Shown: positions 32,551 through 41,730 of the stretch, piece after piece | Layout: every line of letters begins with the position of its first letter | Numbering within the stretch: the stretch's first letter is position 1 | Origin: Peribacillus frigoritolerans | Lineage (GTDB): Bacteria; Bacillota; Bacilli; Bacillales; DSM-1321 | DNA: 64,000 nucleotides | Assembly (NCBI RefSeq): GCF_040250305.1 | Contig: NZ_CP158190.1 | Location: 962,001 to 1,026,000 of the forward strand | Direction: 5' to 3' | Translations under genes and position numbers: made by a program | Notes under the pieces: model-generated | Told to the model about the DNA's origin: nothing | The model's database searches: none | What the model saw: the letters and a program-made list of their open reading frames with translations, nothing else

Positions 32551-34584
32551 ATGAAGAAAGTAACTCTATTTTTGCTGATATTCGCTTTGATAGTGGGAGG
32601 ATTTTTTCTATGGCGTTTCCTCAAAGCCGACAAGGCGACACCTGAAGAAGTATTCGATGACTATGTAAAACAATTCTCCGAGCAGGATTATGACGCGATG
32701 CTACACGCCATTTCCGAAGGGGAACTCGAAGAATATGATTATGACAAAAAAAGTTTTACAGATAAATATGATGCCATCTTTTCAGGGATGGAGGCTTCAA
32801 CCATCACGGTTTTATCCAAGGAGCTGCTCTACGATGAAGATATCGAAGCATATGAAGGCAGCTTTAAAGTGAAAATCCATACATTCCTTGGTGAAATCCT
32901 GGCCTCCTATCAGACTGCCTTCACTAAAGTGGATACGGAAGAAGGGGAGGCGTGGAAGGTGAAGTGGAATCCTTCCTTGATCTTACCGGGAATGGAGAAG
33001 GGCGATAAAGTCAGCGTGCAGACATATTTGCCGAAGCGAGGGGAAATCCGTGACCGGAATGGAAATCCGCTCGCTGTTAATGCCGATGTGTATGATATGG
33101 GAATCATTCCAGGTGAGCTGGGAAATTCCAAAGAAGCAAGCATCAAAAAGCTAAGCAGCGCTTTCGATATTCCTGAAGAAACCTTCAATAAGGCGCTTGA
33201 TAAAAAATGGGTGACAAAAGACAGCTTCGTACCGATTGCCACCATGCCGGTAGATTTCAAACCGGAAAGCATCACCGGCAAAGACCTTCCTGGAGTCACC
33301 TTCCAAACCGGAAAAACCAGGTACTATCCGGAAAAGGAAAGCAGTGCACATCTGATTGGTTATGTGAAGGAAGTGACGGGCGAGGATTTGGAAAAGGATA
33401 CCGATCATGTGTATAACGAAGGGGACTATATCGGGAAAGCCGGCCTGGAAGAAGTGTATGAGAAACGATTAAGAGGGAAAAAAGGCGGAATTATCCAAAT
33501 AAAGAGCGAAACGGGCAAGCAGAAAAGCATCATCAAAGAAGTGGAAGCCGTTGATGGGGAAAATATCAATCTGACCATCGATTCGGCACTGCAAAGCGAA
33601 ATTTATGAAACGATGAAAAAAGATGCCGGGGCAGTGACGGCCATGCATCCTTTGACTGGGGAAATGCTTGCATTGGTCAGCTATCCTTCCATCGACCCGA
33701 ATTTGATGGTTGGCGGCATGACGGATGAGCAGTGGAAGTCGTACAGCGAAAATCCGAAGCTTCCCTTCTTAAACAGATTCTCAAGCTTGTATGCCCCGGG
33801 TTCGACCTTTAAGGCCATAACGGCTGCCGTCGGGCTGACTGTAGGCACGACGTTTCCTGAGAAGAAACGGGAAATTACCGGATTGCAGTGGAAGAAGGAC
33901 AACAGCTGGGGCGGATACTACGTAACTCGCGTAAAGGATGCTCCTTCGGTTGATATGGTCGATGCCCTCGCCTATTCCGATAATATTTATTTCGCACAGG
34001 AAGCCTTGGAAATGGGTGCCGAAAAATTTGAAGAACAAGCCATTGAATTTGGATTCAAGGAAGACTATAAGCTGCCTATATATTTGAAAAAGAGCCAGCT
34101 TTCCAATAAAGGGATCAACACTGAAGTGTTGCTTGCAGACTCCGCATATGGACAAGGGGAGGTCCTCATGTCCCCGGTTCATTTAGGAACGGCCTTCACG
34201 CCATTCGTAAACGACGGGAATATGGTGATGCCTGTATTGCTGGCAGATGAAAAAGCACAACCACGCAAATCCGTCATTTCAAGTGACGTTGCCAATACCG
34301 TAAAAGAGGCATTGATACAAGTGGTGGAGCGGGAAAGCGGAACCGCCCATAACCTTAAAACCACGAAAGCGGTCCTTGGCGCAAAGACAGGCACCGCCGA
34401 ACTGAAAAGTAAAAAGGGTGAAGATGGATCAGAGAATGGTTTTGCCGTCATCTTTGATGCGGATTCCCCATCCATATTGCTTACAGCGATTGTCGAAGAC
34501 GTGAAAAATCGCGGCGGCAGCCATTATGTGACAGACAAAATGAAGCCTGTCCTGGATGATTACCTTGCCGCTGAAAAGCAATAG
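32551..34584 (+). CDS. pbpC: Class B penicillin-binding protein, PbpC/MecA type
   Basis: The 677-residue transpeptidase has an N-terminal membrane anchor (5-24), a MecA-type NTF2-like domain (about 28-145), a dimerisation domain with RGEIRDRNGNPLAVN (about 165-180), and the transpeptidase domain. The catalytic S-T-F-K is at 418-421, S-D-N at 476-478 and K-T-G at 612-614. The layout equals B. subtilis PbpC (PBP3) and staphylococcal PBP2a, which have low beta-lactam affinity. Unlike PbpC it shows no lipobox cysteine. A small membrane gene follows within 20 bp. Confidence 0.93.
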   Translation: MKKVTLFLLIFALIVGGFFLWRFLKADKATPEEVFDDYVKQFSEQDYDAMLHAISEGELEEYDYDKKSFTDKYDAIFSGMEASTITVLSKELLYDEDIEAYEGSFKVKIHTFLGEILASYQTAFTKVDTEEGEAWKVKWNPSLILPGMEKGDKVSVQTYLPKRGEIRDRNGNPLAVNADVYDMGIIPGELGNSKEASIKKLSSAFDIPEETFNKALDKKWVTKDSFVPIATMPVDFKPESITGKDLPGVTFQTGKTRYYPEKESSAHLIGYVKEVTGEDLEKDTDHVYNEGDYIGKAGLEEVYEKRLRGKKGGIIQIKSETGKQKSIIKEVEAVDGENINLTIDSALQSEIYETMKKDAGAVTAMHPLTGEMLALVSYPSIDPNLMVGGMTDEQWKSYSENPKLPFLNRFSSLYAPGSTFKAITAAVGLTVGTTFPEKKREITGLQWKKDNSWGGYYVTRVKDAPSVDMVDALAYSDNIYFAQEALEMGAEKFEEQAIEFGFKEDYKLPIYLKKSQLSNKGINTEVLLADSAYGQGEVLMSPVHLGTAFTPFVNDGNMVMPVLLADEKAQPRKSVISSDVANTVKEALIQVVERESGTAHNLKTTKAVLGAKTGTAELKSKKGEDGSENGFAVIFDADSPSILLTAIVEDVKNRGGSHYVTDKMKPVLDDYLAAEKQ

Positions 34585-34603
34585 AAAAAGGAGTTGACCA
34601 TAG

Positions 34604-34753
34604 GTGAGTATGTGGAGAGATAAAATAAGTGCCTTCAGCATCCTGCTGATGATCATTAGTATGATAGTATATATTATTTTTCCCCATCCCTTTACACTCA
34701 TTCTGTACTGTATATTTGGAATTGCCTTTATCAGCCTGACTTTATTGAATTAA
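34604..34753 (+). CDS. Small hydrophobic protein behind the PBP gene
   Basis: GTG at 34604, ten bases after AAAAAGGAG, opens a 49-residue frame (VSMWRDKISAFSILLMIISM...). Two hydrophobic helices are likely, at about 10-26 and 31-48. It starts 19 bp after the PBP stop and ends 45 bp before a terminator, so it is most likely the second gene of the PBP operon. No family is recognised. Confidence 0.55.
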   Translation: MSMWRDKISAFSILLMIISMIVYIIFPHPFTLILYCIFGIAFISLTLLN

Positions 34754-34797
34754 GACTACCCTTGAATGGGTGGAGGACGGAATAGTAAGAAGAGATG

Positions 34798-34832
34798 AAA
34801 AAAGCCTGCCGTATCAATGGCGGGCTTTTTTT
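34798..34832 (+). terminator. Terminator of the PBP operon
   Basis: AAAAAAGCCTGCC pairs with GGCGGGCTTTTTTT across GTATCAAT. Confidence 0.9.
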
Positions 34833-34931
34833 GAGAATAATTTACGGTGAGCCTTAGCATTAGTGAATAAGTTTCTTTATTAATTTGTTCACACGTATAA
34901 ATATGACTAAACTAATCCAATTTAAATAAAA

Positions 34932-34964
34932 TAAGAAAAAAGAAGTAGGGTAAATTTCCCTACC
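34932..34964 (-). terminator. Terminator of the Ig-repeat gene
   Basis: On the minus strand GTAGGGAAATTTACCCTAC forms a hairpin followed by TTCTTTTTTC. It lies about 45 bases after the stop. Confidence 0.8.
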
Positions 34965-35005
34965 TCTGAATCTTCAATATACCTTTTTGTAAATTTCCTA
35001 TATTG

Positions 35006-37306
35006 TTAAATATCTATAGAATATTGATACGATTTATCATTTTCGGTTCTTATAGTCACTACTACCTTACTTTGATTTGCCCAAATACCAACCTTGAAAT
35101 TAAGGGTCATACCCCAGCTAGAATAAGGAGCAATAGTAGTGTTAATCCCTGAATTTTCAAGTTTTTCTGCAGTGTATGTTGAATACAGAGAATCATTTTC
35201 AAAAATTTCGACCTTCTCTATAAACACACTTTCGTTTGACTCATAATTGTATATGTTAATTGATAAGCTCTTAATTAAATTGTTTATAGTAGCTGAGCCG
35301 GATTTATATAAATACAAGTTAGGACGATCCGATATTGTTAAAGTTTTAGAAGTGCTAACCCCGTCAACAGTTGCAGTGATAGTTACTGTCCCCTCCGATA
35401 AAGTTTTTAATACTCCATTTTCATCTATCGAAGCCACTGTTTCATCAGAGCTATGCCAAACTATTTGTTGATTAGTAGCATTCTTTGGGGAGATTATAGC
35501 CGCTACTTGTTGGCTCACTCCTGTTTTCATAGAAGTAGGAGCAGTGATTGAGACACCAGTTACAGCTATTTTTTGAACAGTGATTGTTCGACTTATCTCT
35601 GCAGTATTTCCAGCCGCGTCAGTTACTTTATATGTTACTAAGTAATTTCCTTCAGTCTCTGAATCTACTGAACCACTAGTTTCAATTTTAGCAGTTAGAT
35701 CACCATCGTTATTATCTGAAGCAGAAACGTCATCTAATACATTAAATTGTGAATGTAATCCTATCATTGTATCAGCAGCACCAATAATTATAGGTTTAAT
35801 CGTATCAACAACTGTTACTACACGATTGGCGGTTACAGTATTTCCGGATTGATCGGTAACTGAATAGATTAAAACATAAGTTCCAGCTTTATTAACATTA
35901 ACCGAACCATCAACTTTAATGGCAGAAGTAATATCTCCGTCACTATTGTCAGAAGCGGAAATATCATCTAGAGCGTTAAAGTTTTCCCCAAAATTAAGTT
36001 GAATGTCTTGAATGCCGGATAAAACAGGTTTAAGTGTATCAATCACTGTTACGGTACGATTGGTAGAAACAGTATTTCCTGATTTATCTGTCACCGAATA
36101 CTTTAAAACATAGGATCCAGCTTTTTTGACATTAACTGAACCATCAACTTTAATGGCTGAAGTAATATCTCCGTCATTATTGTCAGAAGCAGAAATACCC
36201 TCTAAAGCAATAAATTTTTCACCTAATTTGATTTGAATATCTTTAATATTCGATAATTTCGGTTTGATATTATCTAGGATTGTAATCGTACGCGTAACAG
36301 TCTGTGTATTTTTAGCTTTGTCTGAAACAGTATAGATTAGTTTGTAGTTTCCAGCCTTTTTCATATTAACAGTGCCAGAAACTTTAATATTTTTCGTAAT
36401 ATTTCCGTCGACATTATCCTTCGCAGTAACACCGGATAAAGCGCTAAAAGAAGAATTGATATTTACTGTTTTATTAGAGGCGCCTGAAATAGAAGGTTTA
36501 ACGGTATCTTTCTTCACAGTAATCGTACGGGTAACCGTGGTTTTATTTTTAGCCTTGTCCGAAACGGAATAAGAGAGCTTATAGTTTCCAGCCTTTTTCA
36601 TATTAACAGTGCCAGAAACTTTAATATTTTTGCTGATATTCCCATCCACATTATCCTTTGCAGTAACACCGGATAAAGCGTTAAAAGAAGAATTAGTATA
36701 CACCGTTTTATTTAATGCGCCTGAAATAGAAGGTTTAACGGTATCTTTCTTCACAGTAATCGTACGGGTAACCGTGGTTTTATTTTTAGCCTTGTCCGAA
36801 ACGGAATAAGAGAGTTTATAGTTTCCAGCTTTTTTCGTATTAACAGTGCCAGAAACTTTAATATTTTTCGTGATATTCCCATCCACATTATCCTTCGCAG
36901 TAACGCCGGATAAAGTATTAAAAGAAGAATTAATATACACCGTTTTATTAGAGGCGCCTGAAATAGAAGGTTTAACGGTATCCTTTTTCACAGTAACGGT
37001 GCGGGTAACTGCGGTTTTATTTTTAGCTTTGTCCGAAACGGAATAAGAGAGTTTATAGTTTCCAGCTTTTTTCGTATTAACAGTGCCAGAAACTTTAATG
37101 TTTTTCGTGATATTTCCATCCACATTGTCCTTCGCAGTAACGCCGGATAAAGCGTTAAAAGAAGAATTGATATTTACCGTTTTATTAACAGCACCAGAAA
37201 TGGCAGGTGCAACTGTATCCGAAGCTCCAAATGTTACACTAGGTACAGATAAACAAATTAATATTAAACAAATAGCAATGAAACAATTTTGTGTTTTTTC
37301 TTTCAT
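35006..37306 (-). CDS. Secreted Ig-like repeat protein (DUF5011 x7 plus Big_2)
   Basis: The 766-residue protein begins with a signal peptide (about 1-28, ending VTFGA). Seven Ig-like DUF5011 units of 78-79 residues follow. Each starts D-T-x-K-P-x-x-x-G, with DNVDGNIT or DNNDGDIT in the middle and the TRTITV-type strand at the end. Units 1-4 are nearly identical, units 5-7 diverged. A Big_2 domain (VTGVSITAPTSMKTGVSQQV...) and a terminal domain of about 90 residues with unknown fold come last. No LPXTG or other anchor is seen, so it is probably released or bound non-covalently. Such proteins act in adhesion or as carbohydrate-binding scaffolds; the role here is unknown. Confidence 0.9.
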   Translation of the reverse strand: MKEKTQNCFIAICLILICLSVPSVTFGASDTVAPAISGAVNKTVNINSSFNALSGVTAKDNVDGNITKNIKVSGTVNTKKAGNYKLSYSVSDKAKNKTAVTRTVTVKKDTVKPSISGASNKTVYINSSFNTLSGVTAKDNVDGNITKNIKVSGTVNTKKAGNYKLSYSVSDKAKNKTTVTRTITVKKDTVKPSISGALNKTVYTNSSFNALSGVTAKDNVDGNISKNIKVSGTVNMKKAGNYKLSYSVSDKAKNKTTVTRTITVKKDTVKPSISGASNKTVNINSSFSALSGVTAKDNVDGNITKNIKVSGTVNMKKAGNYKLIYTVSDKAKNTQTVTRTITILDNIKPKLSNIKDIQIKLGEKFIALEGISASDNNDGDITSAIKVDGSVNVKKAGSYVLKYSVTDKSGNTVSTNRTVTVIDTLKPVLSGIQDIQLNFGENFNALDDISASDNSDGDITSAIKVDGSVNVNKAGTYVLIYSVTDQSGNTVTANRVVTVVDTIKPIIIGAADTMIGLHSQFNVLDDVSASDNNDGDLTAKIETSGSVDSETEGNYLVTYKVTDAAGNTAEISRTITVQKIAVTGVSITAPTSMKTGVSQQVAAIISPKNATNQQIVWHSSDETVASIDENGVLKTLSEGTVTITATVDGVSTSKTLTISDRPNLYLYKSGSATINNLIKSLSINIYNYESNESVFIEKVEIFENDSLYSTYTAEKLENSGINTTIAPYSSWGMTLNFKVGIWANQSKVVVTIRTENDKSYQYSIDI
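36360..37230 (-). repeat. Four near-identical 237-bp tandem repeats inside the Ig-repeat gene
   Basis: Blocks such as the one coding for GVTAKDNVDGNITKNIKVSG recur at 36372, 36609, 36846 and 37083, an exact 237-bp (79-codon) period. Very few substitutions separate them, so the duplications are recent or homogenised. Confidence 0.9.
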
Positions 37307-37657
37307 ATTTCTCTCTCCTAATCCAAATGTATTATATATCTACTGGTACTAATGAATTATAAACCTTCTAAATTATACCACCAATGTTAAATTAAGAGGT
37401 GATAAATTATATTAAAGAATTAAAAAATAATTAGTACTCCATAAATAGAAACTACACACCAAAAATCTAGGGGATATCCAAAATGAACGAGATATTCACC
37501 ATACTTTAAAAGAGCCATTTTCTAGCAGAAACGGTATAATTAATTGTTAGAAGTAGACATTAAAATATGGACTGCAACTTAGTTTTATCGCGTGTTTTAA
37601 CTGAATCTTGAGCGAAAGAACCTTTATACAAAAGTCAAAATAAGAAAAGGAGAAACC
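37307..37657. other. AT-rich gap, nothing recognised
   Basis: The 351 bases between the divergent Ig-repeat and SelO genes are AT-rich and hold only short frames and no clear hairpin. Promoters for both genes must lie here but cannot be fixed confidently. Confidence 0.5.
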
Positions 37658-39115
37658 ATGACTAATGAAACAGGATGGAATTTAGACAATAGCTATGCAC
37701 GTCTACCGGAAAAGTTTTTCACGAGCACGAACCCGACTCCTGTACGTTCACCGGAGTTGATCATTCTCAATGAGAGTTTGGCTGGATCTCTTGGTTTGGA
37801 CGTAAAGTCCCTGCAAAGCGAAGATGGTGTTGCGGTGTTTGCCGGAAACGAGATTCCTGAAGGTGCTTCGCCTCTTGCCCAAGCATATGCTGGCCATCAA
37901 TTCGGTCATTTTAACATGTTAGGGGACGGCCGGGCGATATTGCTTGGCGAACAGGTCTTGCCCGAAGGCGAGAGGGTCGATATCCAGCTGAAAGGGCCAG
38001 GAAGAACGCCATACTCCCGCGGTGGCGATGGCCGGGCTGCACTTGGACCGATGCTGCGCGAATATATCATCAGCGAGGCGATGCACGGGCTCGGCATTCC
38101 TACCACCCGAAGTCTGGCAGTGGTGACGACCGGTGAAACGGTAATCCGTGAAACTGGGCTGCCTGGTGCCATCATGACCCGTGTGGCTTCGAGTCATCTT
38201 CGTGTCGGCACTTTTCAATTCGCTGCAAAATGGGGCACGATCGAGGAACTCCGGACACTTGCCGACTATGCCATTAAGCGTCATTTTCCAGACATTGAAG
38301 CCGATGAAAACCGTTATCTTTCGCTGCTGCAGGAAGTGGTAAAGCGTCAGGCTGAGCTCATTGCCCAATGGCAGCTGGTTGGCTTCATTCATGGGGTGAT
38401 GAACACCGACAACATGACGATCAGCGGGGAAACCATCGATTATGGCCCTTGCGCCTTCATGGATGCCTATGACCCTGCAACGGTATTCAGTTCAATTGAT
38501 AGACAAGGCCGTTATGCCTATGGTAACCAGCCGGTAATTGGGGGTTGGAACCTTGCGCGATTCGCTGAATCCCTATTGCCGCTGTTGCATGATGACCAAG
38601 ATCAGGCCGTTACTTTGGCACAAGATAAGATTTCCGATTTTAATGATCTGTATCATGCTAATTGGTTAGCGGGAATGAGGGCGAAACTGGGGATATTCAA
38701 CGAAGAGACTCAGGATGAAGCGCTTATTAATGGCATCCTCAGCATGATGAAAAAGCATGGTGCCGATTATACCAATACCTTCCGTGCCTTGACCTATGAT
38801 AAAGTGGAGGATACGGTCCTTTTCGGGACACCGGAATTCGCTCAGTGGCAAGAGCTTTGGAAGGCGAGACTGGGAAGGCAGAAGGAATCGAAAGAATCTT
38901 CGGGTCAGTTGATGCAGAACAGCAATCCTGCAGTGATCCCACGGAACCACCGGGTGGAAGAAGCGTTGGAAGCGGCAGTGGAGCAAGGGGACTACAGCGT
39001 GATGGAACGGCTGTTGGATGTTCTTGCAAATCCTTATGCACACTGCGAGGAAAAAGCTGAATACGCCGCACTGCCTGTGTCGACAAAACCTTACCGGACC
39101 TTTTGCGGCACCTGA
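37658..39115 (+). CDS. selO: Protein adenylyltransferase SelO (YdiU/UPF0061 family)
   Basis: The 485-residue pseudokinase-fold enzyme transfers AMP to protein Ser/Thr/Tyr residues in known members. Family hallmarks are [18 protein letters not shown], the ATP-contacting [40 protein letters not shown] (catalytic and metal-binding Asn/Asp) and [11 protein letters not shown] near the end. Bacterial SelO proteins often end with a conserved C-terminal cysteine-containing motif; here the end is [10 protein letters not shown], which retains the cysteine. The start at 37658 follows AAAAGGAGAAACC. It is a single-gene unit with its own terminator. Confidence 0.95.
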   Translation: MTNETGWNLDNSYARLPEKFFTSTNPTPVRSPELIILNESLAGSLGLDVKSLQSEDGVAVFAGNEIPEGASPLAQAYAGHQFGHFNMLGDGRAILLGEQVLPEGERVDIQLKGPGRTPYSRGGDGRAALGPMLREYIISEAMHGLGIPTTRSLAVVTTGETVIRETGLPGAIMTRVASSHLRVGTFQFAAKWGTIEELRTLADYAIKRHFPDIEADENRYLSLLQEVVKRQAELIAQWQLVGFIHGVMNTDNMTISGETIDYGPCAFMDAYDPATVFSSIDRQGRYAYGNQPVIGGWNLARFAESLLPLLHDDQDQAVTLAQDKISDFNDLYHANWLAGMRAKLGIFNEETQDEALINGILSMMKKHGADYTNTFRALTYDKVEDTVLFGTPEFAQWQELWKARLGRQKESKESSGQLMQNSNPAVIPRNHRVEEALEAAVEQGDYSVMERLLDVLANPYAHCEEKAEYAALPVSTKPYRTFCGT

Positions 39116-39133
39116 TTATAAAACATGTATGAA

Positions 39134-39191
39134 GCAGCTCCCGCGATTGAAGTCGATTCTTTTTCAACTTCAATTGCGGGAGCCATTTTTA
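39134..39191. terminator. Bidirectional terminator between selO and marR
   Basis: AGCTCCCGCGATTGAAGT pairs with ACTTCAATTGCGGGAGC across a loop of about 13 bases, with a T tract on the plus side. Confidence 0.9.
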
Positions 39192-39196
39192 TGCCT

Positions 39197-39625
39197 TTAG
39201 TAAAAAAGTTTTGTTTGAAGAATGTCCAGGGCACGGTCAATTTCCGCTAAATCTTCCTTTGATGCATGTTGCAGCCGGCTTTGGAAACGGGATTCTACGA
39301 TTGCAAAAGCCTCGTTCATCATTATTTCCCCCTCTTTGGAGAGGCGGATGTATTGTTTCCGCCTATCTTCCGAATCACTTATTTTTTCAATTAAATTCTT
39401 TTCGCTTAATTTTTTCAGTTCACGGCTCGTGTTAGGCATGGAGATATGCTGACAGTCACTGATTTCACTTGGTGTGACAGGCTGACTGACTGTTATATAT
39501 TCAAGAATTTTATATTGTACCGGCGTGATGGCATCCGATTTGGCGTTTTGTGTCAATTCGTGTGTGACTTGATGTACGGAAGTTGTAAATGTGACCATTT
39601 TTTCAAAAAGAGCTTTTTTGTCCAT
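39197..39625 (-). CDS. MarR family transcriptional regulator
   Basis: This 142-residue winged-helix dimer has the DNA-recognition part ITPVQYKILEYITVSQPVTP...SMPNTSRELKKL and the wing EKISDSEDRRKQYIRLSKEG, the D-x-R-x-x-x-x-x-L-T/S signature. The start is ATG at 39625, five bases after AAGAGGTGA; the frame's GTG three codons earlier lies inside that site. It is divergent from the flavodoxin-fold oxidoreductase gene and shares an operator region with it, so it very likely represses that gene and itself. Confidence 0.92.
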   Translation of the reverse strand: MDKKALFEKMVTFTTSVHQVTHELTQNAKSDAITPVQYKILEYITVSQPVTPSEISDCQHISMPNTSRELKKLSEKNLIEKISDSEDRRKQYIRLSKEGEIMMNEAFAIVESRFQSRLQHASKEDLAEIDRALDILQTKLFY

Positions 39626-39674
39626 AACTTTCACCTCTTACTGAAAAGATATCAAAAGTGTTATCAAAATACAA

Positions 39675-39727
39675 TTATCATTTGACAACAAAAAAGATGG
39701 TGCTGTATTATTGTTATCAAATGATAA
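39675..39727. promoter_or_regulatory. MarR-type operators overlapping the oxidoreductase promoter
   Basis: TTATCATTTGACAACA (39675-39690) and TGTTATCAAATGATAA (39712-39727) are inverted copies of each other differing at one base. The promoter TTGACA (39682-39687), 18 bases, TATTAT (39706-39711) lies between and within them, so a bound repressor would occlude it. Confidence 0.75.
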
Positions 39728-39745
39728 GTAAATGGGGGGGACGTC

Positions 39746-40333
39746 ATGAACTTGCTGGTCATCTACACATATCCAAATCAAAAAAGCTTAAGCCATGCAT
39801 TTTTAGAAAAAGTTATCAAAGGAAGTAAGGAGAACCCGAACATAAAGGGGCTGCAGGTCTTGGATTTATATGAAGAGGGCTTCAATCCGCTCTTGGAGTT
39901 CAATGAGCATAAACGAAGGCGTGATATGCATCGTGATCCTCAGCTTGAAAAATATAGAAATCAGATTACATGGGCCGACAAGATTGTCTTTGTCTATCCG
40001 ATCTGGTGGGGGAGGCCTCCTGCCATGCTGATGGGATATATTGATCAATTATTTTCTGCGAATTTTGCCTACAGGGATAAAAAGGGATTGTTCCCGGAAG
40101 GCCTTCTGAAGGGAAAGTCGGTCGTATGTGTGTCCACGATGAAGGGACCTGCAAAGTATCCGCTTATCTGGTTGAATGATGCGCATAAAATATTGATGAA
40201 AAGAGCACTATTCAATTTTGTCGGAATCAAAAAAGTGAAGTTTTTCGAATTCGGTAATATGGAAAGTCCAAAGGGGAAACAAACTCAAAAGCTAGAAAAG
40301 GTTTATCGGTATTTCAGAAAGGTGGCAAGCTAA
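39746..40333 (+). CDS. NAD(P)H-dependent flavodoxin-fold oxidoreductase (YwrO/KefF-like)
   Basis: This 195-residue FMN enzyme of the NQO/flavodoxin-like type opens MNLLVIYTYPNQKSLSHAF, in which the T-x-P-x-x-x-S loop binds FMN phosphate. It has FVYPIWWGRPPAMLMGYIDQ, the usual W-W-x-x-P-A-x-L-K-G-like flavin contact. It would reduce quinones or nitro or azo compounds with NAD(P)H. GGGGGGACGTC precedes the ATG. Its promoter is flanked by MarR operators, so expression is probably induced by quinone-like or thiol-stress signals. Confidence 0.88.
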   Translation: MNLLVIYTYPNQKSLSHAFLEKVIKGSKENPNIKGLQVLDLYEEGFNPLLEFNEHKRRRDMHRDPQLEKYRNQITWADKIVFVYPIWWGRPPAMLMGYIDQLFSANFAYRDKKGLFPEGLLKGKSVVCVSTMKGPAKYPLIWLNDAHKILMKRALFNFVGIKKVKFFEFGNMESPKGKQTQKLEKVYRYFRKVAS

Positions 40334-40352
40334 GTTTTTACGAGATTAAAGA

Positions 40353-40394
40353 GGAACCCCATTCATGTATGGAACATCATAATGAATGGGGTTG
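40353..40394. terminator. Bidirectional terminator between oxidoreductase and symporter genes
   Basis: AACCCCATTCAT pairs with ATGAATGGGGTT across about 14 bases. It lies between converging genes. Confidence 0.75.
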
Positions 40395-40401
40395 GCAGTA
40401 T

Positions 40402-41727
40402 TCATAGTTTTGTTTTTACGACCCTCCATTTGTTCTTGATGATGGTAACGATCGTGCATACCACAATGATCGTGACCGATGCCAGCCCGCTGAACCATAT
40501 GCTTTGGAATTCACTTACATGAGGCTGGATGATGTATGAAGCCACAATGGCCAATACCGCGCTTATCGGTATGTAATCAGGGATTTTCCCTTTGCTGAAT
40601 ACGATAACCAGGATTGGAGCCAGCAATGCCGAGTATATATTGCCTGAATAAAATAAGAGCTCTAATAGGTTTGGGGAATAGAAGAGTGTAGCAACGAAAA
40701 CAAATCCTCCAATACAGATCGAAAGCAGGCAGGCCATCCTTATTTTTTGCTGGTTGCTTTTTTTTGTTTGTAATGGTTCAAGAATATTGGCTACGATCAG
40801 GCTTACCAATGAATGCAGGCAGGCACCGAATGTTGAGGTGATTGCACTGAAAGCGCAGAGCACAAAAAGGATGAAAAAGAATGGTGTCGTTATTTTGTTT
40901 GCCAATCCAGCCAGAATCGAGTGGATATCAGTGAAGCCGCCCGTAAAGATAACCATGATGAACAGTGATGAAAAGGAGAGCGGGAATATGATCCATATAA
41001 GGCCGGATAAAGAGAATGTCAATCGAACCTTTTTCATTTCTATCATGAATAATCGCTGCCATGATGTCAGGTCAAAGAAAAACTGGCCGAACCCGACAAG
41101 AAGTCCAGCAAAAAGAAAACTCCATAGATCATACTTATTGATTACGAGCATGTATGGATGGTATAAACGGATCCCATCATAAACGGGCTGAATCCCTTCC
41201 TTGACGAAAAAGTATAAGGGAATCAAGATAACCGCGGCAAACATGAAGACAACTTGAAAAGCTGCGAAACCATGAATGAGCTTTAACCCGCCAAATCCAG
41301 CATAAAGGACACAGAAACCGAAAAAAAAGAACAGCCCGACATAGAGCGGGGTATCGAAAAGAAACTGACATAGGGTGGACGCAGCCATTCCCTGAATGAA
41401 TAAAATGTGTAAGCTGGTTATGACCAGAATCACGATCAATATCCAATATCCGAGGGGATGAAGCCTGACTTTTAAATAGTCCCCGATGGTCAAGCCCACG
41501 GGGAAATCCTGCCGGACCCTCTTCCCGATGAAGCTGAACATGAACAGGGCGATCGCTCCCATCAAGGCGTATCCGATCCCTCCGAAAACTCCATACTTCA
41601 CCATCGATTCGGGGGAGGATAATATCGTGGTTCCTGTCACCCAGCGTGCCAGGAGGGAGATGATCCCTAAACCCATCCCGATTTGAATGGGACCTTGTAC
41701 GTATTCTTGAAATGTACGTGATCGCAA
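40402..41727 (-). CDS. Sodium:solute symporter (SSS) family transporter
   Basis: This 441-residue membrane protein has about twelve hydrophobic helices and the SSS pattern VGFGQFFFDLTSWQRLF with flanking glycine-rich helices. The start is TTG at 41727 (LRSRTFQEYVQG), with AAAGGAAA about nine bases upstream. It begins four bases after the stop of the response regulator gene, so it is the last gene of a kinase-regulator-symporter unit. The family imports amino acids, nucleobases, sugars or acetate with sodium. Given the amidohydrolase cluster, it may import, or help sense, the substrate of that pathway. Confidence 0.85.
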   Translation of the reverse strand: MRSRTFQEYVQGPIQIGMGLGIISLLARWVTGTTILSSPESMVKYGVFGGIGYALMGAIALFMFSFIGKRVRQDFPVGLTIGDYLKVRLHPLGYWILIVILVITSLHILFIQGMAASTLCQFLFDTPLYVGLFFFFGFCVLYAGFGGLKLIHGFAAFQVVFMFAAVILIPLYFFVKEGIQPVYDGIRLYHPYMLVINKYDLWSFLFAGLLVGFGQFFFDLTSWQRLFMIEMKKVRLTFSLSGLIWIIFPLSFSSLFIMVIFTGGFTDIHSILAGLANKITTPFFFILFVLCAFSAITSTFGACLHSLVSLIVANILEPLQTKKSNQQKIRMACLLSICIGGFVFVATLFYSPNLLELLFYSGNIYSALLAPILVIVFSKGKIPDYIPISAVLAIVASYIIQPHVSEFQSIWFSGLASVTIIVVCTIVTIIKNKWRVVKTKL

Positions 41728-41730
41728 TGT

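Noticed and set aside
36372..37352. Four similar plus-strand frames of 66-89 residues
   Set aside because: They are antisense copies of the 237-bp repeats in the Ig-repeat gene.
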